From: Dastarcus helophoroides
Taxonomy: Eukaryota; Arthropoda; Insecta; Coleoptera; Bothrideridae
Length of the DNA: 64,000 bases
Assembly (NCBI GenBank): GCA_028583605.1
Contig: CM053328.1
Span: 31,169,578 to 31,233,577, forward strand
Direction: 5' to 3'
Shown here in pieces: positions 1-10,449 of this stretch. A model generated the notes under the pieces. That model was not told where the DNA came from, did no database searches, and worked only from the letters and a program-made list of their open reading frames with translations. The stretch's first letter is position 1. Every line of letters begins with the position of its first letter. Made by a program: the position numbers and the translations under genes.

Positions 1-73
1 CCATCCACATTTCTCGGTTGTTCCTAACACCCTGGACCAAGGGTTCTAGCTTGTCCGACAGCATAGCAAATGA
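1..73 (-). CDS. Pde11: Pde11 exon: catalytic domain C-terminal end (partial)
   Basis: Encodes SFAMLSDKLEPLVQGVRNNR then EMWM before running off the window edge. It continues IYE from the previous exon and matches the last helix of the insect PDE11 catalytic domain. Acceptor AAATGTTGCAG. The stop codon and the variable C-terminal tail lie outside the window. Confidence 0.92.
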
Positions 74-129
74 CTGCAACATTTCGTATTGGTATTAAAA
101 GTAAACAGCAGGATTTATAGCGAATTTAC

Positions 130-213
130 CTCATAAATTGGTAGGCAAATTGAATTGATGAATTCTACTTGCATCAGGGGTAATTGATCTTCTTTTTCTC
201 TATTCATTATATC
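130..213 (-). CDS. Pde11: Pde11 exon: purine-clamp segment
   Basis: A 28-residue exon: DIMNREKEDQLPLMQVEFIN followed by SICLPIYE. The Gln of MQVEF is the invariant glutamine that hydrogen-bonds the purine ring, and the next Phe forms the hydrophobic clamp, so substrate recognition is conserved. Acceptor TTTGTTGCAG, donor GTAAATTCG; phase 0 at both ends. Confidence 0.94.
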
Positions 214-310
214 CTGCAACAAATATGTAATTACTAAAAGTGTACAAGGGGGAAATTCGGTATGAAGCGAAATTTTTTGAGGTAATCTCCATATGTTTTA
301 ATTTACGTAC

Positions 311-524
311 TATTGGAGTAATATTGAGTTCTTCTCTTTCGATGTCCCCTTGTTCAAAAAATTCTGAGGATACCAGTTCAGCAACTCGTTTTTCAACTTC
401 CCACGGTTTTGTTATAGCAGCCAAATCGCATACAGTCATCAGCATTGCTCTTAGTAGATCTCTGTGTTCATCCAAAGCCCAGCAGGGTCCGTCTCTAACG
501 ACGTTAAAAAATGCACCCCGTTTC
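311..524 (-). CDS. Pde11: Pde11 exon: catalytic domain, CDLAAITKPW segment
   Basis: Encodes KRGAFFNVVRDGPCWALDEH, RDLLRAMLMTVCDLAAITKP, WEVEKRVAELVSSEFFEQGD and IEREELNITPI. The Asp of CDLAAITKPW is the fourth metal ligand of the PDE active site. Acceptor ATATTTTAG, donor GTACGTAAAT. A plus-strand open frame over the same bases (240-563) is a shadow. Confidence 0.95.
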
Positions 525-575
525 CTAAAATATTTGAAGTTGCGGAGTCTGTTAATAAAATGACACCTGACTCAC

Positions 576-764
576 CTGAAGTATATAGCCAAATCTGTGG
601 ACAATATGGCTTCTTCTAATACTCTTATAACTCTTGAATATTCTTCTGGAGATATATTTGAAAGCAACTGGTTACCAGGAGAATTCAAGATCATTATGCA
701 TTGATCGAAATGATGGTGTTCCATTGTTGATGTTGAATATAGTTGTGCTAACGGCGAAGAAGCT
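576..764 (-). CDS. Pde11: Pde11 exon: catalytic domain, HHHFD segment
   Basis: Encodes [38 protein letters not shown] and [20 protein letters not shown] followed by IYF and the first two bases of an Arg codon. EHHHFDQ is a conserved catalytic-domain helix. Acceptor TTTTGTTACAG and donor GTGAGTCAGG. The upstream intron contains the entire DIRS element and a foldback repeat, yet the exon borders are clean. Confidence 0.95.
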
Positions 765-823
765 CTGTAACAAAAATGGAATACAACTTTAATACTAAAC
801 ATTAAATAATACTTTTTTTTGGG

Positions 824-994
824 AACGGACTAGTCCTTGGTTATCTTCAAAAATTGAAATACAAAAATTACTTCCAAGAAAGATTAAAAAACACAACAAA
901 GGTTGCTCTAACGCGTTTCAAAAGCCAAGCTAGAGCAACCTTTGTTGTGTTTTTTAATCTTTCTTGGTTTCAGGGGACAATTTTTGTATTTCAA
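824..994. repeat. Foldback repeat, family FB, near-palindromic copy
   Basis: Two inverted arms of about 60 bp: the left arm, about 853-910, reads ATTGAAATAC...AACACAACAAAGGTTGCTCTA; its complement is at about 930-993. A ~20-bp centre contains GCGTTTC. The outer edge ACTAGTCCTTGGTTATCTTC recurs in other copies (24326, 29270, 37424, 45558, 48861), so this is a dispersed family. The DIRS element begins 25 bp to its right. No coding capacity. Confidence 0.8.
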
Positions 995-1018
995 TTAAAT
1001 AATACAACAATATTATTT

Positions 1019-1174
1019 ATTATTCATCGCATCTCCGTCCTTCTATGATGGTTTTTGGTAGGTTCCATTTTATTGCCTGACGATGCACAGATTTGAAAGA
1101 ATGTATAAACAAAAACCCCCTTTCCTTCCCGGGCCTCGTCCAGTCAGCGTTGTGGCGTGATATCCCATTCAGTT
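1019..1174 (+). repeat. DIRS left inverted terminal repeat
   Basis: Starts ATTATTCATCGCATCTCCGT and runs to CCCATTCAGTT. It is the reverse complement, with a few differences, of 5821-5975, including the CCCCCTTTCCTTCC tract and CATTTTATTGCC. The outermost ~40 bp are also complementary to the first half of the internal complementary region. Confidence 0.88.
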
Positions 1175-1825
1175 TATTTTATTGCGCCTGACAGTGCAGA
1201 GTGTAATCAACTGTGTGGTGTCAGATGCCGAAAACAAACAAAAAACGGAGATACGCCGAAGATTTAAAATCCATAAAACATACACTAGCTTGTTTAGAAA
1301 AGAGAATGAAAATAACGGACACATCATCATCATCATCTACGGGATCAAAATCGGGTACGTAATAATCAAATATAAGGGCAACCTATCCTTTTTTTATAGA
1401 AACAAATGACGAAAATACTACCTCGGATGAATAAAATAGAGGGTGTCAGTTGTTTTGACTGACAGTAACCCACAGATTATTGTCTGTACAAATTAAACTT
1501 GGGAGGCTATATTCTAATAGTTTATATTCTACAATAGTCCTTTTTAGTATGTTACAGGGCGTTAGTTATTTTGACTAACTTAGCCTGCAGATTATTGTCT
1601 GGATCAATATAGAGCTCAGGACTGCAATTCTAATAATAAGGGTGTTAGTTGTTTTGTCTACCAATAACCCGCAGATTATTGTCTGCTTAATATAAAATGT
1701 CCCACATTTTATATTCTTCTTGGTTAACGAAATAGAACTCCTATAATTCCGATTTTCCTCCTTTTTAGAATCGGATTCTTCCTCCAACTCGGAAGTCCGA
1801 ATTTCACGAGAAGCTCTAACCACGG

Positions 1826-2690
1826 ATGCAATCGTGGAAGAAAGAGATAACACCGCCAATATTCTACAGTTGTTCAAAGAAAGACCAACCCATCTCTTCG
1901 AATTCATTGGGTCCAGGTATACACAATGAATTAGTTGTAAGATGGACTGCTTACCTCAAAGAAGGAATTAACGCGGAAATCAGGAAGACATTAGTACAAA
2001 AATATACCATCCCAGAAAACTGTCCAACCCTGGGTGCACCCTTAGTGAATGAAGAGATAAAATCCATACTGCCATCTCAAGCCGTTAAAAATGACAATTT
2101 TCTATTCAGGGACAACTAGGAGCTAGTTTGTCCATCCTAGGCTCTATATCGTCTAAAAAATTATTAGACGCACCCGATAAGGACTTTATACTAGCCAATG
2201 AGATGGTCGAAAACCTAGTAGATGCGGGACAGCTTTTAACGAATATTCATCATGTGATATCCTTACAGCGAAAATTCGAAATAAATCCCTTTTTAAATGA
2301 AGACAGCAGATCAGCATCTAACAAAAATCAAATCGATGAATTCCTATTTGGAAAAGATTTTTTATCTAAATTTAAGTTATGTCAGGACGTAAAAAAGGCA
2401 GGAGAAGAAATAAAGAAGGCTCCAAAGAAAAATATTTTTCAAGCAGCGGGAATCTCAGAATTATCTCGGAATTTAAACTACCAGCGTCCACCTCAAACCA
2501 CAAAAATGAAAGGAAGAAAGAGGGAATACAAAGAAAAGGAACGATAAAGGAGGACAGGACGACAGAGGAACAGATATTCACAACAAGACAAGATACGCGA
2601 GTACCGGAGCAGGAAATCCTACAATGTTTAGAGGTAAATAATTGCCCCAAACTTGCAGGCAGGGTAAAATATTTTAAAGATCAATGAGAA
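1826..2690 (+). pseudogene. DIRS gag-like gene, frameshifted
   Basis: Two frames form one ancestral protein. Positions 1826-2119 encode RWTAYLKEGINAEIRKTLVQ, YTIPENCPTLGAPLVNEEIK and more. After a frameshift near 2112, frame 2128-2547 continues with SILGSISSKKLLDAPDKDF, VDAGQLLTNIHHVISLQRKF and IDEFLFGKDFLSKFK. This layout is what I know for the capsid-like protein of DIRS elements. A Lys-rich C-terminal tail follows in another frame. Upstream, 1175-1825, is the 5' region with no clear gene. Confidence 0.75.
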
Positions 2691-2714
2691 AATATAACAC
2701 AAAATAAGCAAATA

Positions 2715-3400
2715 TTGCAGTGGATACAGGGTATTAGAATTCCCTTTTCAAGAAAGCCTAAGCAACATAGCCTACCGCAAATTATTTTCTCGATTAATAC
2801 CAAACAAAAATATGTTAAGGAAATTAACACTTTACTCAAAAAAGAGGCTATACCAAAATGCCAATACAAAAAAGGGCAAATTTTGTCATCTTACTTTTTA
2901 ATTACAAAGCCAGGTGGAAAATTTAGATTTATCCTTAACCTAAAAAAGCTAAATTCTTTTATTCTAACTAAACACTTTAAGATGGAAGATTACCGTAATG
3001 TTTTGAAATTAATCTCACGTCATTGCTACATGGCTAAAATGGAGCTAAAAGACGCCTACTACCTTTTGCCTATTAACAAGAAATATAGGAAATTTCTACG
3101 CTTTCAATTTCAAAATGAATTATACGAATTTAATTGTCTACTGTTTGGTTTGAATATTGCTCTCTGAATATTCACAAAATTATTTAAACCAATTACAAAG
3201 TTTTTACAACAGCAGGGTTGTCAGTTAGTAATATATCTAGATGATATACTGGTTCTTGGAAAGGATTTTAATACATGCTCCAACTATATTAGCTTTATAT
3301 TAAAAACCTTATTAAACCTCGGTATCACTATTAATAAAGAAAAAGCATATCAACTCCAACTCAGAATATTGAATTTTTAGGATTTATTTTTAACTCTAGA
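2715..3400 (+). pseudogene. DIRS reverse transcriptase, broken
   Basis: Recognisable RT segments: FLITKPGGKFRFILNLKKLN, MEDYRNVLKLI, MAKMELKDAYYLLPINKKYR, FLRFQFQNELYEFNCLLFGL, then the catalytic YLDDILVLGKDF at about 3234-3269. An in-frame TGA at 3165-3167 replaces what should be a Trp codon in the ALWIFTKL motif, and another frameshift follows near 3360. The YLDD box itself is intact. Confidence 0.88.
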
Positions 3401-3403
3401 CCA

Positions 3404-4500
3404 TTGACTTTTGGTTTACCAGTTAAAAAGATCAATTTCATAATGAAGCCTCTACACGCGACCTTAAAAAAGCAAACCTGTAAAATAAAAAAATTCGCTT
3501 CCCCGGTAGGGAAACTAGTATCGGTTTCGCCCACTCTAATCTATGGATGGCTTCACTTAAAACAGTTTAAAATTGCTAAACAACAGGCCCCTAAGAAACA
3601 TACGTATAACTTCAACAGAAACATGATCATTCCAAAAACATTAAATCAAGAGTTTTCTTGGTGGTTAAATAACCTTAATAGAGCCAAAAAAGCCATAGAA
3701 CAAAAACCCTTTTGTCTTGAAATTTTTTCGGATGCTTCTCGACTGGTCGGGGCGCCTGCCAGGGTAACAACGAAGAAAAAGGGTTTTGGGATGAGAATGA
3801 GTTAACACAACATATTAATTGTTTAGTTACGTGCTGCTTTCCATGGACTTGAGTGCTTCGCAAAAGATAGGTCAAATTGCAATCTCCTCTTGCGCATTGA
3901 TAACGTACCAGCAATAGCATGCATCAATAAAATGCGCAGTACTCAACACACACTTAAATAATATTACCAGAATGATTTGGGACTGGTGCAAAACAAGAAG
4001 TATATACATATTCGCATCATATATAAGCTCAAAAGAAAACATTCAGGCAGATTTTCTATCCAGAAATAAAACTATCAATACCAAATGTGAACTAAACAAC
4101 GGAGCATATCAGAAAATTATAAAGGTCTTTGGCACACCTGAAATTGATTTATTTGTATCAAAAATTAACACAAAATGCAAAAACCCAGACCCTAATTGTA
4201 TGTGTGTTGATGCATTTACAATTACATGGACCTCATTTTTCTTTTATGCCTTTCCACCATTCATTCTCATTCCAAAAGTCTTACAATAAATTCAGACCGA
4301 CAAAGCAATTGGCATTGTAATAGTCCCAGATTGGCAGCCACAGTCGTGGTATCCACTCTTTTTGAACTTATTGACAGAAAACCCTATAAAATTTCCTCCA
4401 GGTAAAAATCTCCTCTTTTCGCCTTCCAGAGAGACGGACCCCCTTTACAACTCACTTTCCCTGGTGGCAGGGAAGTTATCAGGAAATTTCTTAAGAACAA
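3404..4500 (+). pseudogene. DIRS RNase H and downstream domain, broken
   Basis: Positions 3404-3805 carry the connection region and the start of RNase H (FCLEIFSDAS, the first acidic residue of the active site). The frame then breaks. Positions 3972-4289 give MIWDWCKTRSIYIFASYISS, QADFLSRNK and TPEIDLFVSKINTKCKN, the end of RNase H and the start of the domain seen between RNase H and recombinase in DIRS elements. FLELLTENPIKFP and ETDPLYNSLSLVAG follow by 4470. Several frameshifts. Confidence 0.78.
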
Positions 4501-4501
4501 A

Positions 4502-5426
4502 GTGATACCAAAATCAACCATTCCAATCATGTCAGCTTCAATTACCGACAAAACATTAAAACAATACAACATATGTTACAAAAAGTGGTGGGAATATTGT
4601 TCGAAAACCCCTACATCAAAGATTTTAATTCAGTCTTATTATTTCTTACAGAAAATACAAAAACGCAGTTATCGTACTAATCTCTTAATTGTTACCGATC
4701 GGCCTTATCACTAATTTTCACACTAACTTTAGAAGAGGAAAAAACTTTAAAACGATTTTTTAGAGGCATATACAATAAAAAGCCTACAACACCAAAATAT
4801 TCAGCAACCTGGGATCCAAACCCAGTTCTTGATTTCTTAGCCACACTTTTTCCGTTAGAATCCCTAACACTTAAGAATTTAACGTTAAAACTCGTTACTC
4901 TATCATTACTTACCTTGGGACAGAGAGTTCAGACAATATCGAAACCATAAGTAACATCCTTTAGACTAATGAAAAGATTGAAATTCGAATCCCTGATAGA
5001 ATAAAAACCTTAGGTATTGGGAAAAAAACAGCCCTATTCCCTTTCCTTAGAGAAATACCAGAACTTTGTGTCACTTCGACACTACAATATTACTTAAATA
5101 AAAGACGAATTTTCCCCTCAAATAATGATAATTTAATTTTAACTCACAAGAAACCTTACCATACGGCTTCTACACAATCTATAAGCAGATGGGTAAAAGA
5201 AATTTTAAAGGAAAGTAAAATCGACACTGAGATCTTTAAGAGTCATAGTGCGAGACACGCAAGTACTTCCGCCGCGTTTAGGTCAGGGCTCAATATAGAC
5301 TTAATAAAAAATACAGCGGGTTGGACGAAAAAATCCGCGGTATTTAATACATTTTACAACCTTCGCAAAATCCAGAAGATTTTCAACTTGCTTTTAAACG
5401 TTAGTAGAGAAAATAAAAATACCTAG
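4502..5426 (+). pseudogene. DIRS tyrosine recombinase, frameshifted
   Basis: The N-terminal part at 4502-4714 contains TDKTLKQYNICYKKWWEYC. The central part near 4713-4950 includes LLTLGQRVQT, with the first catalytic Arg. The catalytic part, open from about 4977 to a TAG at 5424-5426, contains KIRIPD-like EIRIPDRIKT, HSARHASTSAAF (the H-x-x-R box), AGWTKKSAVF and the nucleophile region NTFYN. The R-H-R-Y set is therefore present, but frameshifts separate the pieces. This is the enzyme that integrates the circular DNA of DIRS elements. Confidence 0.85.
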
Positions 5427-5640
5427 ATTTTCCCCTTAGATTTAGCATTTGTTAACTTATAGTTACTTAAGTTACTTATTGTTATTTGTTTTTTATAGGA
5501 GTTTTATAAGATTATTTTTGATATGTGTTTACCACAGTTACTAGGTTTATGTATTGTTTACAGTAATACATATTATAATATACATAACCCATTTATTTTC
5601 TCTGCACACAAAATCTTACTAACTTTTCTCTACAAACATC

Positions 5641-5756
5641 TACCAAAAACCATCATAGAAGGACGGAGATGCGATGAATAATTAAAAGATTGGTCGACTT
5701 ATCTGTTAAGGAAGATCAATCTTAATTATTCGAGCATTGGAGTCCTTCTATGATGG
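5641..5756 (+). repeat. DIRS internal complementary region
   Basis: The first part, ACCATCATAGAAGGACGGAG, is complementary to the left end of the element. The second part, through AAGATTGGTCGACTTATCTG to CTTCTATGATGG, is complementary to the right end. Such a region templates the joining of the two ends into a circle during DIRS replication, so it fixes both element borders: about 1019 and 6020. Confidence 0.88.
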
Positions 5757-5820
5757 GCCTAACGCACCCTAAATTATATGTATAGCCAAAAAAATTAGTA
5801 CGATTTAACAGTCAAAAATG

Positions 5821-6020
5821 AACTGAATGGGATATCACGCCACAGCGGTGACTGGACGGGCCCAGGAAGGAAAGGGGGTTTTTGTTTATACATTCATTCA
5901 ATCTGTGCATCGTCAGGCAATAAAATGGAACCTACCAAAAACCATCATAGAAGGACTCCGATGTTCGAATAATTAAAATTGATCTTCCTTACCAGGTAAG
6001 TCGACCAATCTTTTAATTAT
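5821..6020 (+). repeat. DIRS right inverted terminal repeat and end
   Basis: AACTGAATGGGATATCACGC to about 5957 mirrors the left terminal repeat. The outer part to TCGACCAATCTTTTAATTAT matches the complement of the internal complementary region, which sets the right border at about 6020. Host intron sequence resumes with ATGACTCG, and Pde11 exon 6136-6245 lies 115 bp further on. Confidence 0.85.
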
Positions 6021-6135
6021 ATGACTCGTATTTTTTAAAGATTCGACAAAACAAATGCTAATTATGAATTAAAGCAATACAATCACATGATTATTTGCAA
6101 AAAAAAAGAGTCTTGATGATCAAAAACGGACATAC

Positions 6136-6245
6136 TTGATTTGGAAAGAATTATTTGTCCCACGATGATCCAAATCATGGCATAAACAACCTATCATTAG
6201 CGCCAGACATTCAATTTCTCCAAAGATATTCCACCATTGTGTAGC
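6136..6245 (-). CDS. Pde11: Pde11 exon: metal-binding HD motif
   Basis: Encodes ATQWWNIFGEIECLALMIGC, then LCHDLDHRGTNNSFQI plus two bases of a Lys codon. HDLDHRGTNN is the PDE signature (HD-x2-H-x-G-x2-N) that holds the catalytic zinc and magnesium. Acceptor ATATTTACAG and donor GTATGTCC. The exon sits in 0.8 kb between the DIRS element (ends about 6020) and the foldback transposon (starts 6823). It has no internal start codon and is easy to miss. Confidence 0.95.
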
Positions 6246-6822
6246 CTGTAAATATGTAAAATGTATTTTAAGCACATTTTAGTGACCAAGTATTTATGGT
6301 TATTAAACTTTAAATTAAAAATTCAACTTTATTTTGTTTAAGTGTACTTATGTAACTTTGTTTTTAATTCTATTTATTACACTGCACACGCCAAAATTTC
6401 GAGAAAGAAAATCATAATCTTGATTCATTTAGCAGAAACTTCGAGAATAAGACGTATTTTGAGTAACATGCTGAATTGGAACAGTCAACATTTTTAGAAA
6501 AGGCCGTAATTTCTACAAAATATTCAAAATTTTCAATACAGTCCAATTTTGAGAGGACAAAATAGAATTTTCAGTATAGTGGTAATTTAGAAAAAGACAA
6601 ATTATAATAAAAAACCCAGTTTTACGATAAAGTAGGAATTTTCAGGAAATCAAATTTAAAACTTGAAAAATATCGAAATTTGTTGAAAAAAGCGATTTTC
6701 GATGTGAAAATCGAAAGTTTCAAAAACCCAAACTGATTTTGACAAAAAAGTCAAAATTTCAAGGAAAAGATCGATATTTTGAGAAAAGACAAAATTTATT
6801 AAAATTTTGAAATTTCGTAGTC
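6246..6822. other. Intron DNA, AT-rich, no gene
   Basis: Pde11 intron between exon 6136-6245 and the foldback transposon. From 6480 it is made of degenerate GAAAATTT/AAAAAGTC words. No coding or RNA feature seen. Confidence 0.6.
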
Positions 6823-7460
6823 AAAGGGTATAGCAGGATAAGCACAGGCAATCTGCCCCCAGAGCCAAATGTGATGAATGTTATATCGATCAGTATGTCA
6901 CCTATCTGTAATAATATTTCCATAGTTTTGGCCGCCTATCTCTTACTATCTTTTGAGTAATTTTGAAAAATGCCTTTTTTGCAGAGCATTTTTGAAACTT
7001 TATTTTCTCCGTAAGTAATAAAGCTAGAAAGATGATTTAAAAACCAAATTGTAGACAATATTATGACAAATATTGTGCGTGTGTACCTAAATTATATTGC
7101 GCAATAATATATGGTTTTTTTAATGGAAATATTTTTCCACCGCAATTTTTTTCAGTTCCAGCAAAGTGACCACTTTCCTAAAATTATCAAAAATTGCTAT
7201 TAGCATAAAGAATAACTGGTATAAGTTTCATTAAAATCGGATGGCTGCAACCTGTTGAAAACAAATTGTTACATGGAGTTCTGCTTGATCGCCAATTATA
7301 GGTGTCTAATACCTTTGTTTTTAGGTTTCGGCAGAGTAACCATTTTCGTAAAATTACTGAAAATTTCTATTAGTATAAAGATTGACTTGTGGAAGTTTCT
7401 TAGGCTGCAACCTGCTGAAAAAAAAAGTATTTTTACTTAGAGCGCTGGTTGATATAAATT
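6823..7460 (+). repeat. Left arm of foldback transposon
   Basis: Inverse of 9735-10445. Contains AATATTATTGCGCAATA-type palindromic words (near 7095: TTGCGCAATAATATATGG) and two copies of a GGCTGCAACCTG motif, at about 7242 and 7403. Confidence 0.75.
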
Positions 7461-8560
7461 ATAGGTTTCGAATAGAAATAAATAAAAAAGTATATTCGAT
7501 TTGAAATAATCTTTATTTTAAATTAATCATTATTATCTGAATTAATGACAACAGATATATTGTCTTTAGCGAATATTTTGCTTAATATTACTATCGTTCC
7601 ATTGCCGTTTGAAAAATCACAAGTAGGGCGTTTGACGTCAGTGTAACTTTTTCCATTTGGAATATAATCAATTTAGCAATTATAAGTCTTCTATTTTTAT
7701 GCGTGATTTCGCTTCTGCTTTCAGTATATTTGGTGATTCTGTTCAGTATATCCTAGTTGCGTCCGTCCTCTTAATTGGTGTCATTAGTGTCCAGGCCCAT
7801 TAAACCCTCATTAATATTTCATCAGCAAAGAGTCCTAATTGCACATTATAGATTCTAGGGAAAACTTGATTGATGTTGTTAACGGTATTAACTGAAGGGA
7901 GGAAAACTGCATATAAATAGTCGAACCATGGGTTTTGGTTTTTCTTACTATTGTTACCGCTTTGAATTGTGCTGTTATTCTGTTATTTTCACTGCGATTT
8001 TGACGATGACAACGGAGATTGGAGCAATTACGTGGATGTGGAGCGAGAAAGTAAGCCTTTGGCAGTAATAAGTAATAGATAGGTTTAAATTCCGATTTCA
8101 TAAAGCATTAGCTAATAAGGTTGAAAGGTTTACATGTACGGGAAAAAATGTCACGCGTTTTTCAAAAGAGACTCGCATAATAATATTTTTGAAAAAAATC
8201 TTTGACACAATGACCACCTACCATTAAATCAAAATATTTTAAATCGTCAACTAGTAAGTAACTCCGCGAAAAGAAAAGCTGTAGACGAAATAAGCATGGG
8301 GGAAAAATAGTAAAGCGTTAGAGAAACAGCGATTTATTTCGGAAAAGATAAGAGAATTAGACTTGAAACTTATTTCAAGGTTTGAATTTGTTAAGCAAGT
8401 ACCATATAAATTTTTGCCGGTTAAAATTTATTTTTTTCCAAATTCACTACACCTACTCCACAACAAACAGTCATTTTTATGACTACATTTTTAAACACGC
8501 CAGTTAACTGCCAGTCCTAAGCCTGGGTAAAGTGTGAAGGAAAATGAATAGACAGATTAA

Positions 8561-8667
8561 ATGGGACGCAACTCGGACATTTCCTTATCTCCGGACGCAA
8601 CTAGGACACGGACGGTCAGGTAATGGGACGCAACTCGGACATTTCCTTATCTCCGGACGCAACTAGG
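8561..8667 (+). repeat. Two-copy 62-bp tandem repeat
   Basis: ATGGGACGCAACTCGGACAT begins at 8561 and again at 8623. Each copy continues TTCCTTATCTCCGGACGCAA. Locally GC-rich against AT-rich surroundings, inside the foldback transposon. Confidence 0.8.
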
Positions 8668-8699
8668 GTGCGTCCATTTTTTTATACATTGTATTCTAT

Positions 8700-9600
8700 T
8701 TGAAAAACTTTCTTGATCTCCAATTAGCCAGGCGGATATGAACCTCCCTAAGATAATTGGTAGGAACTCGTAAATAATATTTTTAACTCATGTTCATCTA
8801 CTTCGGGGAAATCCATTATTTGCGATGCCCCTACTGTTTTAAGTCGTTTTTTCTTCTGTTCCTGTGTTGATTTTCAACCCCCGTGCTCAAAGTGTTAAAT
8901 GTGGTCATTTTGGCATTCACATAAACGATGTTTTCGTCAGCTAAATCAGTATCATGTTGTGCAAAAATCTCACATTCTTACAAAGCGGTTTTACTTTCGA
9001 TAGATTTTATCGTCCATTGTATGATGCAAAAATTTATGCTTTTGACCAATCGATCCGTCAACATTTTCGACGACCCATCTTAATCTTGGGAACTGTTATA
9101 TTCTTTAGTTGTTAACTGATTTCTTTTGCCTTTGAACGCTGGCATCAAGGGTAAATATCCTTCGTTTTTATTTGATCTTCAACATCACGGAATCCGCGTG
9201 CAATTAGAAATAGGTATGTCACCTCTTTGCAATAACGTTTTTAGACCTTGCGAATCCTCTAAAACAGTTCTCATAATTGGGGCATTATTTTGTGCGCCAC
9301 AAAACGGTTCCAAAATATCCGCAATGTTGCCACCAGAACAACAAATTGTAAATGGCTTACAAATAGGTACCTTTTTCTGACCAGAATAAGATTTTCGCTA
9401 GTAGTCGTTATTGGAATTTTTCTGATGGCGAATATGGGTGCCATCGAAAATCAACATCAATTCTTGGGTAATGTGGTATAATTTTTTAACTGCAAAGATA
9501 GTATGATTATTGATAAGTTCCTGTCGAGATATATGATTAAAACCAAAATGAAATAATAAAATATCTCGTTCGAAACAACTATTTGACTGCAAAAATTTGA
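8700..9600 (-). pseudogene. DDE transposase remnant (HARBI1/DDE_Tnp_4-like)
   Basis: Read on the minus strand from 9590: ITQELMLIFDGTHIRHQKNS ending NNDY, stop, then RKSYSGQKKVPICKPFTICC, GGNIADILEPFCGAQNNAPI, RTVLEDSQGLKTLLQRGD, a frameshift, ARGFRDVEDQIKTKDIYP, and later RWVVENVDGSIGQKHKFLHH. These are hallmarks of the DDE_Tnp_4 superfamily (PIF/Harbinger or ISL2EU type). The first catalytic Asp (IFDGT) is kept. The second, normally before RGFRD, is lost at the frameshift. Several stops: dead. Confidence 0.7.
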
Positions 9601-9734
9601 TACTATTTGTCTAGTGAAGTAATATGTGGAAGCTTTGAAATAGGAACACAGGTAACATAAAACTATTATGTTGGCGCTGTTTGATTTTCACGAAATTTAT
9701 ATCATTTAATCTGTTTACAAATTACTACATTTGA

Positions 9735-10445
9735 GAATTTTAATAAAATGATTACTCTGCCGAAACCTAAAAAATATGTATTAGAAATACCTATAATTTG
9801 CGATCAACCAGGGCTCCAGAAAATAAAAATTATTTTTTTGTAGCAGGTTGCAGCCATTTTATTTTAATAAAACTTATACCAGGTAATTTGTATACTAATA
9901 GAAATTGTTGGTAATTTTTAAAAAGTGGTTACTTTACCAGAACCTAAAAAAAATTGCATTAGATTCCTATAATTTGCGATCAACTAGGGCTCAATGAAAA
10001 CATTTTTTTTTTCAACAGGTTGCAGCCATCCGATTTCAATAAAATTTATACCAGTTATTCGTTATACTAATAGCAAATTTTGGTAATTTTAAGAAAGTGG
10101 TCACTTTGCTCAAACTTAAAAAAAATTGCAGTGGAAAAATATTTCCATTAAAAAAACATATATTATTGCGCAATATAATTTAGATACACATGCCCAATAT
10201 CTGCCATAACATTGTCTACAGTTTGGTTTTTGAATCATCTTTCTAGCTTTATTTCTTACGGAGAAAACAAAGTTTAAAAAATGCTCTGCAAAAAGGGCAT
10301 TTTTCAAAATTACTCAAAGACAGTAAGAGATAGCCGGCCAAAACTATGGGAATATTATTACAGATAGGTGACCTACTGATCGATATAACTTCATCACATC
10401 TGGCCCATGGGGCAGATTTCCTATGCTTATCCTGCTATAACCTTT
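9735..10445 (-). repeat. Right arm of foldback transposon
   Basis: Inverse of 6823-7460, with CAGGTTGCAGCCAT near 9843 and 10015. Open frames in either arm (for example around 7255-7440 and 10116-10307) are mirror images of each other and are not genes. Confidence 0.75.
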
Positions 10446-10449
10446 AGTC

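Larger units (their letters stand above)
1019..6020 (+). mobile_element. DIRS-type tyrosine-recombinase retrotransposon, inactive
   Basis: A 5-kb element inserted in a Pde11 intron, opposite to the gene. Architecture is textbook DIRS1-like: inverted termini (1019-1174 and 5821-6020), a gag-like frame, reverse transcriptase, RNase H, a conserved C-terminal region, a tyrosine recombinase, and an internal complementary region (5641-5756) containing the joined complements of both outer ends. No long target-site duplication is evident, as expected for integration by a tyrosine recombinase. Frameshifts and in-frame stops in every gene show it is dead, but the termini remain well matched. Confidence 0.9.
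6823..10445. mobile_element. Foldback-type DNA transposon, decayed
   Basis: Long inverted arms, about 6823-7460 on the left and 9735-10445 on the right, enclose a 2.3-kb centre with transposase remains on the minus strand. The ends AAAGGGTATAGCAGGATAAG and the complement of CTTATCCTGCTATAACCTTT correspond. The right arm has an extra ~175-bp internal subrepeat (GCAGGTTGCAGCC...ACTAATAG...GTGGT), as in foldback elements whose arms are built of repeats. AGTC flanks both ends (6819-6822 and 10446-10449) and may be a short target duplication. Confidence 0.75.

Noticed and set aside
240..563. 107-residue plus-strand open frame
   Set aside because: Lies opposite Pde11 exon 311-524 and its flanks; composition and position show it is a shadow of that exon.
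2372..2869. Minus-strand frames over the DIRS gag/RT region
   Set aside because: Antisense shadows of the element's coding region with no domain match.
7255..10307. Short frames at 7255-7440 and 10116-10307
   Set aside because: They fall in the two inverted arms of the foldback transposon.
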